NCBI RefSeq assembly: GCF_965139615.1
Contig: NZ_CBCSIQ010000027.1
Location: 1-55,971 of the forward strand
Length of the DNA: 55,971 nucleotides
Origin: Kerstersia similis
GTDB taxonomy: Bacteria > Pseudomonadota > Gammaproteobacteria > Burkholderiales > Burkholderiaceae_B
Direction of reading: 5' to 3'
In this document: positions 1 through 9,300 of the stretch, piece after piece
Layout of the letters: each line of letters opens with the position of its first letter
How positions within the stretch are numbered: the stretch's first letter is position 1
Position numbers and translations under genes: made by a program
The notes under the pieces: model-generated
What the model was told of the DNA's origin: nothing
The model's database searches: none
Seen by the model: only the letters and a program-made list of their open reading frames with translations

Positions 1-324
1 ATTCCGAGGGCGGCAGAGGGCCGGCAGGCCGTGATGCTGCGCCGGGCCAGGCCGGTGTTGCGCCATGGCAGGGGGGGGCCGTGGCCAGGAACCGTATTGC
101 GCAGTCCGGGGCCGGGAGCCGCCCTCGCCAGGACGGCGGGAGCAGGAAATGGTGGCGAGGAAACCACACTTTGCGGGCGTGTGTCGCGGTCTGCCAAGCG
201 GGGTTGTGCGTGCCTGATGGCAGGACGAGTGTCTGCTGACCTGGCCTGCACAGGCCGGTGCGCTTCAGTATGATACGTATTTTCGCTGCCTGACTGGCAG
301 TAAACCGGACGATGCGGTGACGGG
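1..324. other. non-coding or unassigned left edge, upstream of macA
   Basis: I recognise no gene here. An 80-codon plus-strand open frame at 31-273 has a low-complexity Gly/Arg/Pro composition typical of chance frames in GC-rich DNA and no ribosome binding site. A TATGAT hexamer at 269-274 could be the -10 element of a macA promoter, but no good -35 element lies 16-18 bases before it. The window edge may cut off the end of another gene. Confidence 0.4.
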
Positions 325-1530
325 ATGGCTGATAAGAAATGGTTCCGGAAGCGGGGCCGATGGGTGGCAGTGGCGGGAGGGCTCCTGTTGCTCGGGTGGT
401 GGTTGTGGCCAGGCTCGGAGAATGACGCCAGCTATGTGACGGCCCGCATGGCGCGGGGCGATATCCAGAGCGAGGTGCTGGCCAGCGGCGTGCTTGAAGC
501 TGCCGAGCAAGTCAGCGTGGGCGCCCAGGTGTCGGGCCGGATCGAGTCCTTGAAAGTGAAGCTGGGCGACCCGGTACAGAATACGCAGCTGGTGGCCCAG
601 ATTGATTCCTTGCCGCAGCAGAATGCCGTGCGCAAAGCGACGGCGGCATTGGAACTGGCGCAGGCCCAAGTGGCCGTGCAGACGGCGCGTTTGCAGCAGG
701 CGCAACGTGATTATGAGCGCCAGCAACAGCTGGCGCGTACCGGTTCCGGCACGCGGGAAGGGCTGGACCATGCGAGGTCGGCGCTGGATGTTGCGCAGGC
801 CGAGCTGGTGCAGGTCAAGGCGCAGCTGGATCAGGCCAGGGTGGATATCGACAGTGCGCGAGTGGATCTGAGCTATACGCGCATTACATCACCTATGGAC
901 GGCGTGGTCGTGGCCATCGTGGCCAAGGAAGGGCAGACGGTCAGCGCGATGCAGCAGGCGCCGACCATCATCAAGGTCGCAGCCTTGGATTCCATGACGG
1001 TCAAGGCGCAGATATCCGAGGCGGACGTCGTGCGCGTGAAGCCGGGCATGAACGTGCGCTTTTCCATCCTGGGGGAACCGGGCAAGGAGTATCGCGCCAC
1101 GTTGCGGGCGGTTGAACCGGCGCCGGAAGCCTTGATCATGAAGGATGATTCCCATGCGGTGACGTCAGGCACATCGAGTACCAGCGCTGCGGTGTACTAC
1201 AACGGGCTGTTTGATGTCGATAATCCGGAAGGCGCTTTGCGTATCGGCATGACGGCCAAGGTCGGCATCGTGTTCGAGGAGGCCCAGGATGTCTGGCTGT
1301 TGCCGTCGGCGGCGATTCTGCGCCGTGACGGTGCGGGCAGCGCCGTGGTGCGGGTGCTGGATGCGCAGGGCAAGCCCGTGGAGAAAACCGTGCGCGTGGG
1401 GATGGATAACAAGGCCCATGTGCAGATTCTTGAGGGTTTGTCGGAAACCGACGAGGTGATCGTCGGGGAAGCCGCGCGTCGTTCGGGCGGTGGCCTGAAA
1501 GCGCCGCACGGCCCGCCAGGAGGCCGCTAA
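325..1530 (+). CDS. macA: MacA-type periplasmic adaptor (membrane fusion protein) of an ABC efflux pump
   Basis: 401 residues. It links an inner-membrane MacB-type ABC transporter to an outer-membrane TolC-like channel for efflux of macrolides, peptides or other large substrates. A short basic N terminus precedes one membrane anchor (about residues 12-29). Then come a barrel-sandwich/lipoyl half (VGAQVSGRIESLKV, about 65-80), a long Gln/Ala-rich alpha-helical hairpin (about 100-185), the second lipoyl half (ITSPMDGVVV) and beta-barrel and membrane-proximal domains to the Gly/Pro-rich C terminus. The stop codon is directly followed by the macB start, so the two are one operon. No TolC-like gene is in the window, so the outer-membrane partner must be encoded elsewhere. 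The substrate is not shown by the sequence. Confidence 0.9.
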   Translation: MADKKWFRKRGRWVAVAGGLLLLGWWLWPGSENDASYVTARMARGDIQSEVLASGVLEAAEQVSVGAQVSGRIESLKVKLGDPVQNTQLVAQIDSLPQQNAVRKATAALELAQAQVAVQTARLQQAQRDYERQQQLARTGSGTREGLDHARSALDVAQAELVQVKAQLDQARVDIDSARVDLSYTRITSPMDGVVVAIVAKEGQTVSAMQQAPTIIKVAALDSMTVKAQISEADVVRVKPGMNVRFSILGEPGKEYRATLRAVEPAPEALIMKDDSHAVTSGTSSTSAAVYYNGLFDVDNPEGALRIGMTAKVGIVFEEAQDVWLLPSAAILRRDGAGSAVVRVLDAQGKPVEKTVRVGMDNKAHVQILEGLSETDEVIVGEAARRSGGGLKAPHGPPGGR

Positions 1531-3588
1531 GTGGGCGCGTTGCTGGAACTGGACGACGTCTGGCGCGAATTCAGCGCAGGCGAGGAAACCGTGGCTGCGC
1601 TGCGCGGTGTTTCCCTGCGTATCGAAGCGGGCGAAATGCTGGCAATTGTGGGCGCATCGGGGTCGGGGAAATCGACCCTGATGAATGTGCTGGGGTGCCT
1701 GGATCGCCCCAGCCGGGGCAGTTATCGTGTGAATGGCCGCGATACGCGGCTGATGGATGCCGATGAGCTGGCGGGGTTGCGTCGCGAACGGTTCGGTTTC
1801 ATCTTTCAGCGCTACCACCTGTTGCCGGCGCTGGATGCGCAGGCCAATGTCGAAATTCCGGCCGTCTATGCCGGGGCGGGCAGCAGTGAGCGCAGCGCGC
1901 GTGCGGCGGCCTTGCTGCAGCGCCTGGGCATGGGCGACCGGATGACCCATCGTCCGGCCCAGCTGTCCGGCGGGCAGCAGCAGCGCGTGAGTATTGCCCG
2001 TGCATTGATGAATGGCGGCGAAGTGATTCTGGCCGATGAGCCGACCGGGGCGCTGGACACCCATTCCGGCCGCGAGGTCATGGATATCCTGAAGGCGCTG
2101 AATGCGGCCGGGCATACGGTCATCATCGTGACCCATGATCTTGGTGTGGCGGCCAATGCCCGGCGCATCATCGAAATCAGCGATGGCGCGATCGTGGCCG
2201 ATCGCCTGGTGGCAAGTGCTGCCGACGGCGCGGCATCAGCGGCGGCGGATATCGCAGCGGCAGCCACCCCGGGGGCTGCCGCTGCCGCGCAAGAGCTGCT
2301 TGATGACGCAGCGGTGCCAGGTATCCGGCTTCCGCAGGAAGCAGCGGCCGCGCTGCCGCCGCTGACCCGCCGCCAGGGCGGCGGCTGGCTGGCCCGTTTT
2401 GCCGAAGCGATGCGCATGGCGCTGGTTTCGCTCAATGCGCATCGCCTGCGGGCAGCACTGACCATGCTGGGCATCGTGATCGGTATTGCCGCCGTGGTGT
2501 CCGTCGTGGCGCTGGGGCAGGGAACGCGGGAAAAGGTGCTGAGTGACATCACTGCCATGGGCACCGATACCATCCAGATATTTCCGGGGCAGGGCTTTGG
2601 CGATGAACGGGCGGGCGAAATCCGCACGCTGGTTGGCGCAGATGCAGAAGCCTTGGCCGGACAGCTGTATGCCGATAGCGTCACGCCTGAGGTCAGTCAG
2701 GCGGTCGGGCTGCGCTATGGCAATGTGGCGCGCCTGGGCATGGCGGCCGGCGTGGGGGAGCAGTACTTCCGCGTCAATGGCTTGAGCTTGCAGACGGGCC
2801 GGATTTTCGATGGCGATAGCATCCGCGCGCTGGCGCAGGAAGCCGTCATAGATGGCAACACCCGCCGCGAACTGTTCGGCGATGAGGATCCGCTGGGCAA
2901 GACCATGTTCCTGGGGCAGCTGCCGGTGCGTGTGATCGGCGTCGTGGCGGAAAACGACGGCGTGTTCAATGGCATGGGGGGCGAGAACCTGCGGGTCTGG
3001 ATTCCCTATACGGCGGCCATGGCGCGCCTGACCGGCAGCCAGTCCTTGCGCAGCATTACCGTGCGCGTGGATGATGCGTTTGCCGTCGAGGATGCCGAAC
3101 GGCAGATCATCGCCTTTCTGGAGCAGCGCCATGGTGTGCGGGACTTCTTTACCTTCAATATGGATTCCATCCGGCAAACGGTGGAGCGCACCACGCGTGC
3201 GCTGACCTTGCTGATTTCCACGATCGCACTGATTTCGCTGATTGTGGGCGGCATCGGCGTGATGAACATCATGCTGGTGTCGGTCACGGAACGTACTCGG
3301 GAAATCGGGGTGCGCATGGCGGTCGGCGCTCGCCGGGCGGACATCATGCGGCAGTTTCTGATCGAAGCCGTGCTGGTGTGCCTGCTGGGCGGTCTGGCAG
3401 GGATTCTGCTGTCGCTGGGATTGGGGGAATTGGTGCGGCGCGCGGGCATCGGGCTGGAGATGATTTACTCGGTGCCGGCCATGCTGACCGCTTTTGCCAG
3501 CGCGACGGCCATCGGTGTGGTGTTCGGTTTCCTGCCGGCGCGCAATGCCTCGCGGCTGGATCCGGTGGAGGCGCTGGCGCGGGATTGA
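1531..3588 (+). CDS. macB: MacB-type ABC transporter, fused ATPase and permease
   Basis: 685 residues, GTG start abutting the macA stop. Residues 1-225 are the nucleotide-binding domain: Walker A GASGSGKST (41-49), signature LSGGQQQR (145-152), Walker B VILADE (165-170) and the switch His in IIVTHD. An Ala-rich low-complexity linker (about 226-275) makes it a little longer than E. coli MacB (648). The first membrane helix is at about 308-328, followed by a large periplasmic domain (about 330-560) and three C-terminal helices with the FtsX-like segment TERTREIGVRMAVGA. This is the mechanotransmission type: ATP use in the cytoplasm drives periplasmic movement, and MacA passes the substrate towards TolC. 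Confidence 0.92.
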   Translation: MGALLELDDVWREFSAGEETVAALRGVSLRIEAGEMLAIVGASGSGKSTLMNVLGCLDRPSRGSYRVNGRDTRLMDADELAGLRRERFGFIFQRYHLLPALDAQANVEIPAVYAGAGSSERSARAAALLQRLGMGDRMTHRPAQLSGGQQQRVSIARALMNGGEVILADEPTGALDTHSGREVMDILKALNAAGHTVIIVTHDLGVAANARRIIEISDGAIVADRLVASAADGAASAAADIAAAATPGAAAAAQELLDDAAVPGIRLPQEAAAALPPLTRRQGGGWLARFAEAMRMALVSLNAHRLRAALTMLGIVIGIAAVVSVVALGQGTREKVLSDITAMGTDTIQIFPGQGFGDERAGEIRTLVGADAEALAGQLYADSVTPEVSQAVGLRYGNVARLGMAAGVGEQYFRVNGLSLQTGRIFDGDSIRALAQEAVIDGNTRRELFGDEDPLGKTMFLGQLPVRVIGVVAENDGVFNGMGGENLRVWIPYTAAMARLTGSQSLRSITVRVDDAFAVEDAERQIIAFLEQRHGVRDFFTFNMDSIRQTVERTTRALTLLISTIALISLIVGGIGVMNIMLVSVTERTREIGVRMAVGARRADIMRQFLIEAVLVCLLGGLAGILLSLGLGELVRRAGIGLEMIYSVPAMLTAFASATAIGVVFGFLPARNASRLDPVEALARD

Positions 3589-3610
3589 CGGGCCGTGGGA
3601 AAATAACGCC

Positions 3611-4531
3611 ATGAACGATATTGCACAGCAGGCGCAGGCGGGCGAGGCCGATCCCGTCAGGCGTTTCGGCGGTCTGGACCGCCTGTATGGGCCGGGTGCG
3701 CTGGCGCGCTTGCAGGCCAGCCATGTTTTGGTGGCCGGCATCGGTGGCGTGGGTTCCTGGGCGGCGGAAGCCCTGGCACGTTGCGGCGTAGGTGCGCTGA
3801 CGCTGGTGGATCTGGACCATGTGGCCGAGTCCAATGTGAACCGTCAGGTGCATGCCTTGAGCGGTACGCTCGGGCAGGCCAAGATCGAAGCCATGGCCGA
3901 TCGCATCCGTGGCATCAATCCTGCATGCCGGCTGACGCTGGTGGATGATTTCGTCGCGCCGGACAATGTCGAATCCTTGCTGGCGTCGCGCCCGGATGCG
4001 GTGCTTGACTGTACCGACCAGGTGGCGGCCAAGATCGCCATGGCATTGGCGTGCCGGCGTTTGGGTTTGCATTTCCTGATGTGTGGCGGGGCTGGCGGAA
4101 AAACCGACCCGCTGGCCTTGCGCTCGGGCGATTTGTCGCGTGCCAATCATGATGCCCTGCTGGCCAAAATCCGCAACAAACTGCGGCGTGAGCATGGCTA
4201 TCCGCGTGCGGCCGTCGTGGCAGGCAAGGCGCCGCGACGTATTCCCAATATGGGGGTAGCCGTTCTGTGGCTGGAGCAGCAGGCCATTCTGCCGGCAGCC
4301 TGGGCACAGCAGGATGGCGTGGCCTGCGCAGCGGACGGCGCCAGTGCCGCTCCCCAGGGTTTGTCTTGCGCGGGCTATGGGTCTGCGGTCATGGTAACGG
4401 CAGCAATGGGCATGGCGGCCTCCAGCCAGTTGGTGCAGAAGCTGTTGTCGTCTCCCGGGCAGGCGTCCGGGCGTTCAGGGCGTGTGCACGAACCGGGTGC
4501 TGGCAAGGCTGACGTCAAACCAGCCCCGTAG
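3611..4531 (+). CDS. tcdA: TcdA, tRNA ct6A37 synthase (E1-like ATP-dependent dehydratase)
   Basis: 306 residues. The E1/ThiF/MoeB fold has the nucleotide motif GIGGVGSWAAEALARCG from about residue 43, then LVDLDHVAESNVNRQ and the YGSAVMVTAAMG segment typical of the YgdL/CsdL/TcdA branch. TcdA cyclises N6-threonylcarbamoyladenosine at position 37 of ANN-decoding tRNAs. The start at 3611 was chosen over upstream in-frame codons because those lie inside macB. The C terminus (SPGQASGRSGRVHEP onward) is divergent and overlaps the convergent pabC-like gene by 57 bases. Assignment to TcdA rather than a sulphur-carrier adenylyltransferase rests on overall similarity and the absence of a partner ThiS/MoaD gene. 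Confidence 0.85.
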   Translation: MNDIAQQAQAGEADPVRRFGGLDRLYGPGALARLQASHVLVAGIGGVGSWAAEALARCGVGALTLVDLDHVAESNVNRQVHALSGTLGQAKIEAMADRIRGINPACRLTLVDDFVAPDNVESLLASRPDAVLDCTDQVAAKIAMALACRRLGLHFLMCGGAGGKTDPLALRSGDLSRANHDALLAKIRNKLRREHGYPRAAVVAGKAPRRIPNMGVAVLWLEQQAILPAAWAQQDGVACAADGASAAPQGLSCAGYGSAVMVTAAMGMAASSQLVQKLLSSPGQASGRSGRVHEPGAGKADVKPAP

Positions 4532-5122
4532 GGCATTGGACAGGCGAATGCCCTGCGCGGTGTTCAGATCGTGGCGGCTGAGTGTGCGTTCCTGGACGGC
4601 GCCGCTTTCCAGCAGGGCACTGCGCTGCACGCCGGGCAGCAAACCGCTCTCGACAGGCGGGGTGTACCATTTGCCATCGGCCAGGCGCAGATAGACATTG
4701 CTGCGGCTGCCTTCGCAAAGTTCGCCGCGCTGGTTGAAAAACAGCACATCGAAGAGGTCTGGATGTTGCGCCAGCCAGGTGCCCGCCGGGGTATAGACAG
4801 GCCGGTGCGTGGTTTTATGGCGCAGATAGGGTTCGTCGGCATCCAGCAGGGTATCTGAGAGCCCGACTTGCAGATGGGCGTGCTGGGGCGGCAGCGGCGA
4901 GGTTTCTATGGTGTAGAGGCCGGTGCGCCAGAGCAGCAGACGCAGCCGGTGGATTTCACCGGGCAAGGATTGCGCGCAGCGCTTGAGGGCGCCGCCAATA
5001 TCACAGACCGGACAGACATAGCCCAGCAACTCGGCCGACGCCCGCAGCCGCCGCATGTGCAGCGCCAGCAGCGGGATACTGCCGTCAGGTTCCGTGCGCA
5101 GAGTCTCTATCAGTTGCGGCAT
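4475..5122 (-). CDS. pabC: PabC-like aminodeoxychorismate lyase (class IV PLP enzyme)
   Basis: 215 residues, starting MPQLIETLR. PabC splits 4-amino-4-deoxychorismate into pyruvate and 4-aminobenzoate for folate synthesis. The segment HKTTHRPVYTP holds the expected PLP lysine region, and NQRGELCEGSRSNVYLR plus LLPGVQRSALLESG are the class IV aminotransferase/lyase hallmarks. It is short for the family (about 270), as are the lyase halves of fused PabB-PabC proteins. Its ATG lies 38 bases inside the end of pabB, in another frame, with no visible Shine-Dalgarno sequence, so it depends on translational coupling or is the second half of a fused gene split by a frameshift. The 3' end overlaps convergent tcdA by 57 bases. 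Confidence 0.78.
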   Translation of the reverse strand: MPQLIETLRTEPDGSIPLLALHMRRLRASAELLGYVCPVCDIGGALKRCAQSLPGEIHRLRLLLWRTGLYTIETSPLPPQHAHLQVGLSDTLLDADEPYLRHKTTHRPVYTPAGTWLAQHPDLFDVLFFNQRGELCEGSRSNVYLRLADGKWYTPPVESGLLPGVQRSALLESGAVQERTLSRHDLNTAQGIRLSNALRGWFDVSLASTRFVHTP

Positions 5123-6320
5123 GTCGTGGGCCCGGCGTAGGGGTTGTACGTGCCGACCAGCGTGACAGCACGCTGTCGTCGCGGCAGGCATCCAGGAGCA
5201 GGCGCGCCTTCCAGAGGCATTCTTCCCATTCCATTGCGGCATCCGAATCATGCACGATGCCGCCACCCACATGATAGGCGCCTTTGCCCGGCGTCGTCGA
5301 TACCAGGGTGCGGATGGCGACATTGAGCGAGCAATCGCCGCCGGGCGCGATCCAGCCGATGCTGCCGCAGTAGATGCCGCGCGGCCAGGGCTCCAGTGCG
5401 CGAATGTGCTGCATGGCAGCGATCTTGGGCGCCCCGGTGATGGAGCCGCAGGGGAACAAGGCGCGCAGCAGGCGGCCCAGCGGCAGTTGCGGCGCGCTGG
5501 CGTGAATGGTGGAGGTGAGTGTCCAGACCGAGGGGTAGCGTTCCAGCTCGAACAGGGGATCCACGCGTACCGAGCCGGTGCGCGCCAGGCGGCCCAGATC
5601 ATTGCGCAGCAGATCGACGATCATCAGGTTTTCCGCCAGGTTCTTGGCACTGGCACGCAGTTCCTGGCCCAGTGCGAAGTCGGTGGCCGGGTCGGCGTGG
5701 CGCGGCGCCGTGCCTTTCATGGGGCGGCAGATCAGGGTGTCGCCCTGGCGCGCCACGAACAGTTCGGGCGAGAAGGACAGCAGGCGGTAGTCGCCGTCCT
5801 CGATGTAGGCGGCGTGGGCGCAGGGGTGGCGGCTGGCCAGCTGGCGGTAAAGCGTTTCGGTGTGGCCTTCGAAACTTACATCCAGCGGCATGGTGTAGTT
5901 GATCTGATATACATCGCCCTGGGCGATGCGCGTGCGTACGCTCTCGATGCGTTTCAGGTAGTCGGCACGTGCTTGTCGAGGCGTGATGGCCGTGATGCCG
6001 GCGGCGCGGCCAGGGTCGGGTTGCCAGGGGGCTTCCCGCCGGGCCGAGTCGAATATCCAGGCGCGCAGCCTGGGGCCGCCAGGCTGGCGCGCAGTGGGGG
6101 TGTTGGCCGCCGGGGATGCCGCCGGGTTCAGGCTGGGCTCCAGCCACTCGCCCAATTCGTAATCCAGCGCCAGGGCGATCCACTTGCCCGCTGCGCTGGC
6201 CGCATCCAGCAGCGCCAGGGTGTCGTCCAGCGTGGCCGCGCTGGCAACCGCCAGCCGTTGCGGCTCTCCCTCCATGACCAGCGCGCTGCCGGTCTGGCGG
6301 TCTTCAAAACGGCAATGCAT
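5085..6320 (-). CDS. pabB: PabB, aminodeoxychorismate synthase component I
   Basis: 411 residues from the ATG at 6320 (a TTG one codon earlier is possible). It aminates chorismate with ammonia from a PabA glutaminase not present in this window. Chorismate-binding-enzyme motifs are clear: RPMKGTAPRHADP, NLMIVDLLRNDLGR, PCGSITGAPKIAAMQ, GIYCGSIGWI and YHVGGGIVHDSD. The PMKGT form is that of PabB rather than TrpE. The start is in the TGATG junction with the uvrA stop, so it is translationally coupled to uvrA. The last 20 or so residues (after LLLDACRDD) are unconserved in appearance and overlap the pabC frame, as expected for a linker between fused PabB and PabC. Confidence 0.9.
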   Translation of the reverse strand: MHCRFEDRQTGSALVMEGEPQRLAVASAATLDDTLALLDAASAAGKWIALALDYELGEWLEPSLNPAASPAANTPTARQPGGPRLRAWIFDSARREAPWQPDPGRAAGITAITPRQARADYLKRIESVRTRIAQGDVYQINYTMPLDVSFEGHTETLYRQLASRHPCAHAAYIEDGDYRLLSFSPELFVARQGDTLICRPMKGTAPRHADPATDFALGQELRASAKNLAENLMIVDLLRNDLGRLARTGSVRVDPLFELERYPSVWTLTSTIHASAPQLPLGRLLRALFPCGSITGAPKIAAMQHIRALEPWPRGIYCGSIGWIAPGGDCSLNVAIRTLVSTTPGKGAYHVGGGIVHDSDAAMEWEECLWKARLLLDACRDDSVLSRWSARTTPTPGPRHAATDRDSAHGT

Positions 6321-9300
6321 CAATGCGTCTCCCGATGCTGCGCCAGCACCCTGCCAGTGTGGGAGTAGGCCTGCGCCGCGACCAGTTGCGAAGGCATGCC
6401 CTGTACGACCAGTTCGCCGCCCTGGTCGCCGCCTTCCGGGCCGAGGTCCAGCACCCAGTCGGCCTGGGCGATCACATCGAGATTGTGTTCGATGACCACG
6501 ACCGTATTGCCGGCATCGACCAGACGGTGCAGCACATCTATCAGCTTTTCTACGTCCGCCGTGGAGAGCCCGACTGTCGGCTCGTCCAGCACATACAGTG
6601 TGTGCGGCGCGCGCGATGCCCGGCCGGTGCGGATGACACCGGCATCCATGCGCGCCTTGGCCAGTTCTGTCACCAGCTTGATGCGTTGCGCCTCGCCGCC
6701 CGAGAGCGTGGGCGAGGGCTGCCCCAGTGTCAGGTAGCCCAGGCCGACATCCTGCATCAGTTGCAGCGGCCGGGCGATGCGGGGATGCGCGGCGAAGTAG
6801 CCGATGGCGTCATCGACTTCCAGGGCCAGGACTTCGCCGATATGCTTGCCGCGAGCCTGCACCGACAGCGTATCGAGGTTGAAGCGCTGCCCGCCGCAGG
6901 CGTCGCAGGGAACCTTGATATCCGGCAGGAAGCTCATTTCGATGGTACGCATGCCCTGGCCTTCGCAGACCGGGCAGCGGCCATCACCGGTATTGAAGCT
7001 GAAACGGCTGGCGTTCCAGCCGCGCAGGCGGGCTTCGCGGGTGTCGGCGAAGAGCTTGCGGACTTCATCCCAGAAACCGACATAGGTGGCCGGGCAGGAG
7101 CGCGGGGTCTTGCCGATGGGGGTTTGATCCACTTCCAGGACGCGGTCGATCTGTTGCCAGCCTTCTATGCCCTGGCAATGGCGCCAGGCGCTGAAGCCGG
7201 GGTCGGCGGCAGCCAGGGCGAGCGTCAGGTTGTCGCGCAGCACATCGCGGGCGAGCGAAGATTTGCCCGAGCCGGAGACGCCGGTGACGACATTCAGGCG
7301 GCCCAGCGGGAAGCGGGCGCTGACGTCTTTCAGGTTATGCAGGCGCGCATCGCGCACCAGGAGCGCTGGCGTGGCGCCATCGACCGGGCGACGGGCTTCG
7401 GCCGGTGCGGGCAGCGGGTGGGCGAGGAAGCGGCCAGTCACTGAGCCTGGTGCGGCCATGATGTCCGCCAGCGTACCGGTCGCGACGACGGTGCCGCCGC
7501 GTACTCCGGCGCCTGGCCCGATGTCGATGACATGGGCGGCACGCCGGATGGTGTCCTCGTCATGTTCGACCACCACCAGCGTATTGCCGTTGCCTTCCAG
7601 GCGTTGCAGCGCGTCGAGCAGAATGTGATTGTCGCGCGGGTGCAGGCCGATGGTGGGTTCGTCAAGGATGTAGCACACGCCCTGCATGTTGGAGCCCAGC
7701 TGCGCCGCCAGGCGGATGCGTTGCGCTTCCCCGCCGGAGAGCGTCGGCGCGCTGCGATCCAGGGTCAGGTAGCCCAGGCCGACCTCACGCATGAAGCGCA
7801 GCCGGGCCCGGATTTCCGCCAGGATGTCGCGGGCGACCTCGGCGTCGCGGCCCGTCAGGTTCAACTGCTGGAAGAACTGATGAGCCTCGTTGACCGACAT
7901 GGCAGCCAGGTCGGCAATGCTGCGATCCTGCCAGCGTACGGCGAGGGCAATGCGGTTCAGGCGCTTGCCGTGGCAATCCGGGCAGGTGACGGCTTCGCCA
8001 TCGGCTTCCGTCCAGGCCAGTTCTTCGCCGGTGGCATCGGCATCAAACCCTTTGATGATCACGCCAGTACCAAAGCAGGTAGGGCACCAGCCATGTTTGG
8101 AGTTATAGGAGAACAGGCGCGGGTCGAGTTCCGGGAAGCTGACGCCGCTGATGGGGCAGGTGCGCTTGGTGGAGAACACGGCCTGCTGCAACGGCCGGGC
8201 GATGTCGCGCCGCGCTGGGTCCAGCGGCCAGACCAGCGTCATGGTGCCCTTGCCGTGATCCAGCGCCGCCTGAACCGCTGCCCTCAGCTGTGCTTCGGCC
8301 GTGGCATCGACCTGCAGGTCGGCGACGGGCAGCTCGATGGTGTGTTCCTTGTAGCGATCCAGGCGTGGCCAGGGGCGCACTGGCGTGAATTCGCCATCCA
8401 CGCGCAGGTGGGTATAGCCTTTGCCGGCTGCCCATTTGGCGAGATCGGTATAAAAACCCTTGCGCGCCTGCACCAGCGGCGCCAGCAGGCCGACCTGCTG
8501 GCCGCTGTGGTCCTGCAGGATGCGCGCGACGATCTGTTGCGGGCTTTGTGGCACGACCGGCACGTTGTAGTCGGGTGAATACTGCACGCCCAGCTTGACG
8601 TACAGCAGCCGCAGGAAGTGATGGATTTCCGTCATGGTGGCGACGGTGGATTTCAGGCCGCCGCGGCTGGTGCGCTGGGCAATCGCAACCGTGGGCGGAA
8701 TGCCGAAGATGGCATCGACATCCGGCTTGCCGGCGGGCTGTACCACGGCGCGGGCATAGGCATTGAGTGATTCCAGGTAGCGGCGCTGGCCTTCGTTGAA
8801 CAGAATATCGAAAGCCAGCGTGGATTTGCCCGAACCCGAAACGCCGGTGATGACGGTAAAGCGGTCACGCGGGATATCGACGCTGATATCCTTGAGGTTA
8901 TGTTCGCGCGCGTGGAGGATCTCGATGGCGGCATGCGCGGGCGCGGCCTGGTAGCGCGCCATGGGTTCGGCCACGGCCAGCGCGGCGCCAGGAGACGGCA
9001 CCGGCGCCAGCGGCACGGGGGCCAGCGCCTGCTGGTCTTCGCGCAGCGCAACGCCGGTATGCGAGCGTGGGTTGTCCATGAGTTGCGCAGGCGTGCCCAC
9101 GCCCACGACTTCGCCGCCCAGATCGCCGCCCTCCGGGCCGAGGTCGATCAGCCAGTCGGCAGCGCGGATGACATCCAGGTTGTGTTCGATGACCAGCAGC
9201 GTGTGTCCGGCATCGAGCAGCTTGCGGAAGGCGCGCATCAGGCGGGCCACGTCGTCGAAGTGCAGGCCGGTGGTGGGTTCGTCGAACAGGAACAGGCTGC

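Noticed and set aside
31..273. 80-codon plus-strand frame at the left edge
   Set aside because: Gly/Arg/Pro-rich chance composition, no ribosome-binding site, no motif; typical of random frames in GC-rich DNA.
2236..3834. 532-codon minus-strand frame across macB and tcdA
   Set aside because: His/Arg/Gln-rich antisense translation spanning two real genes.
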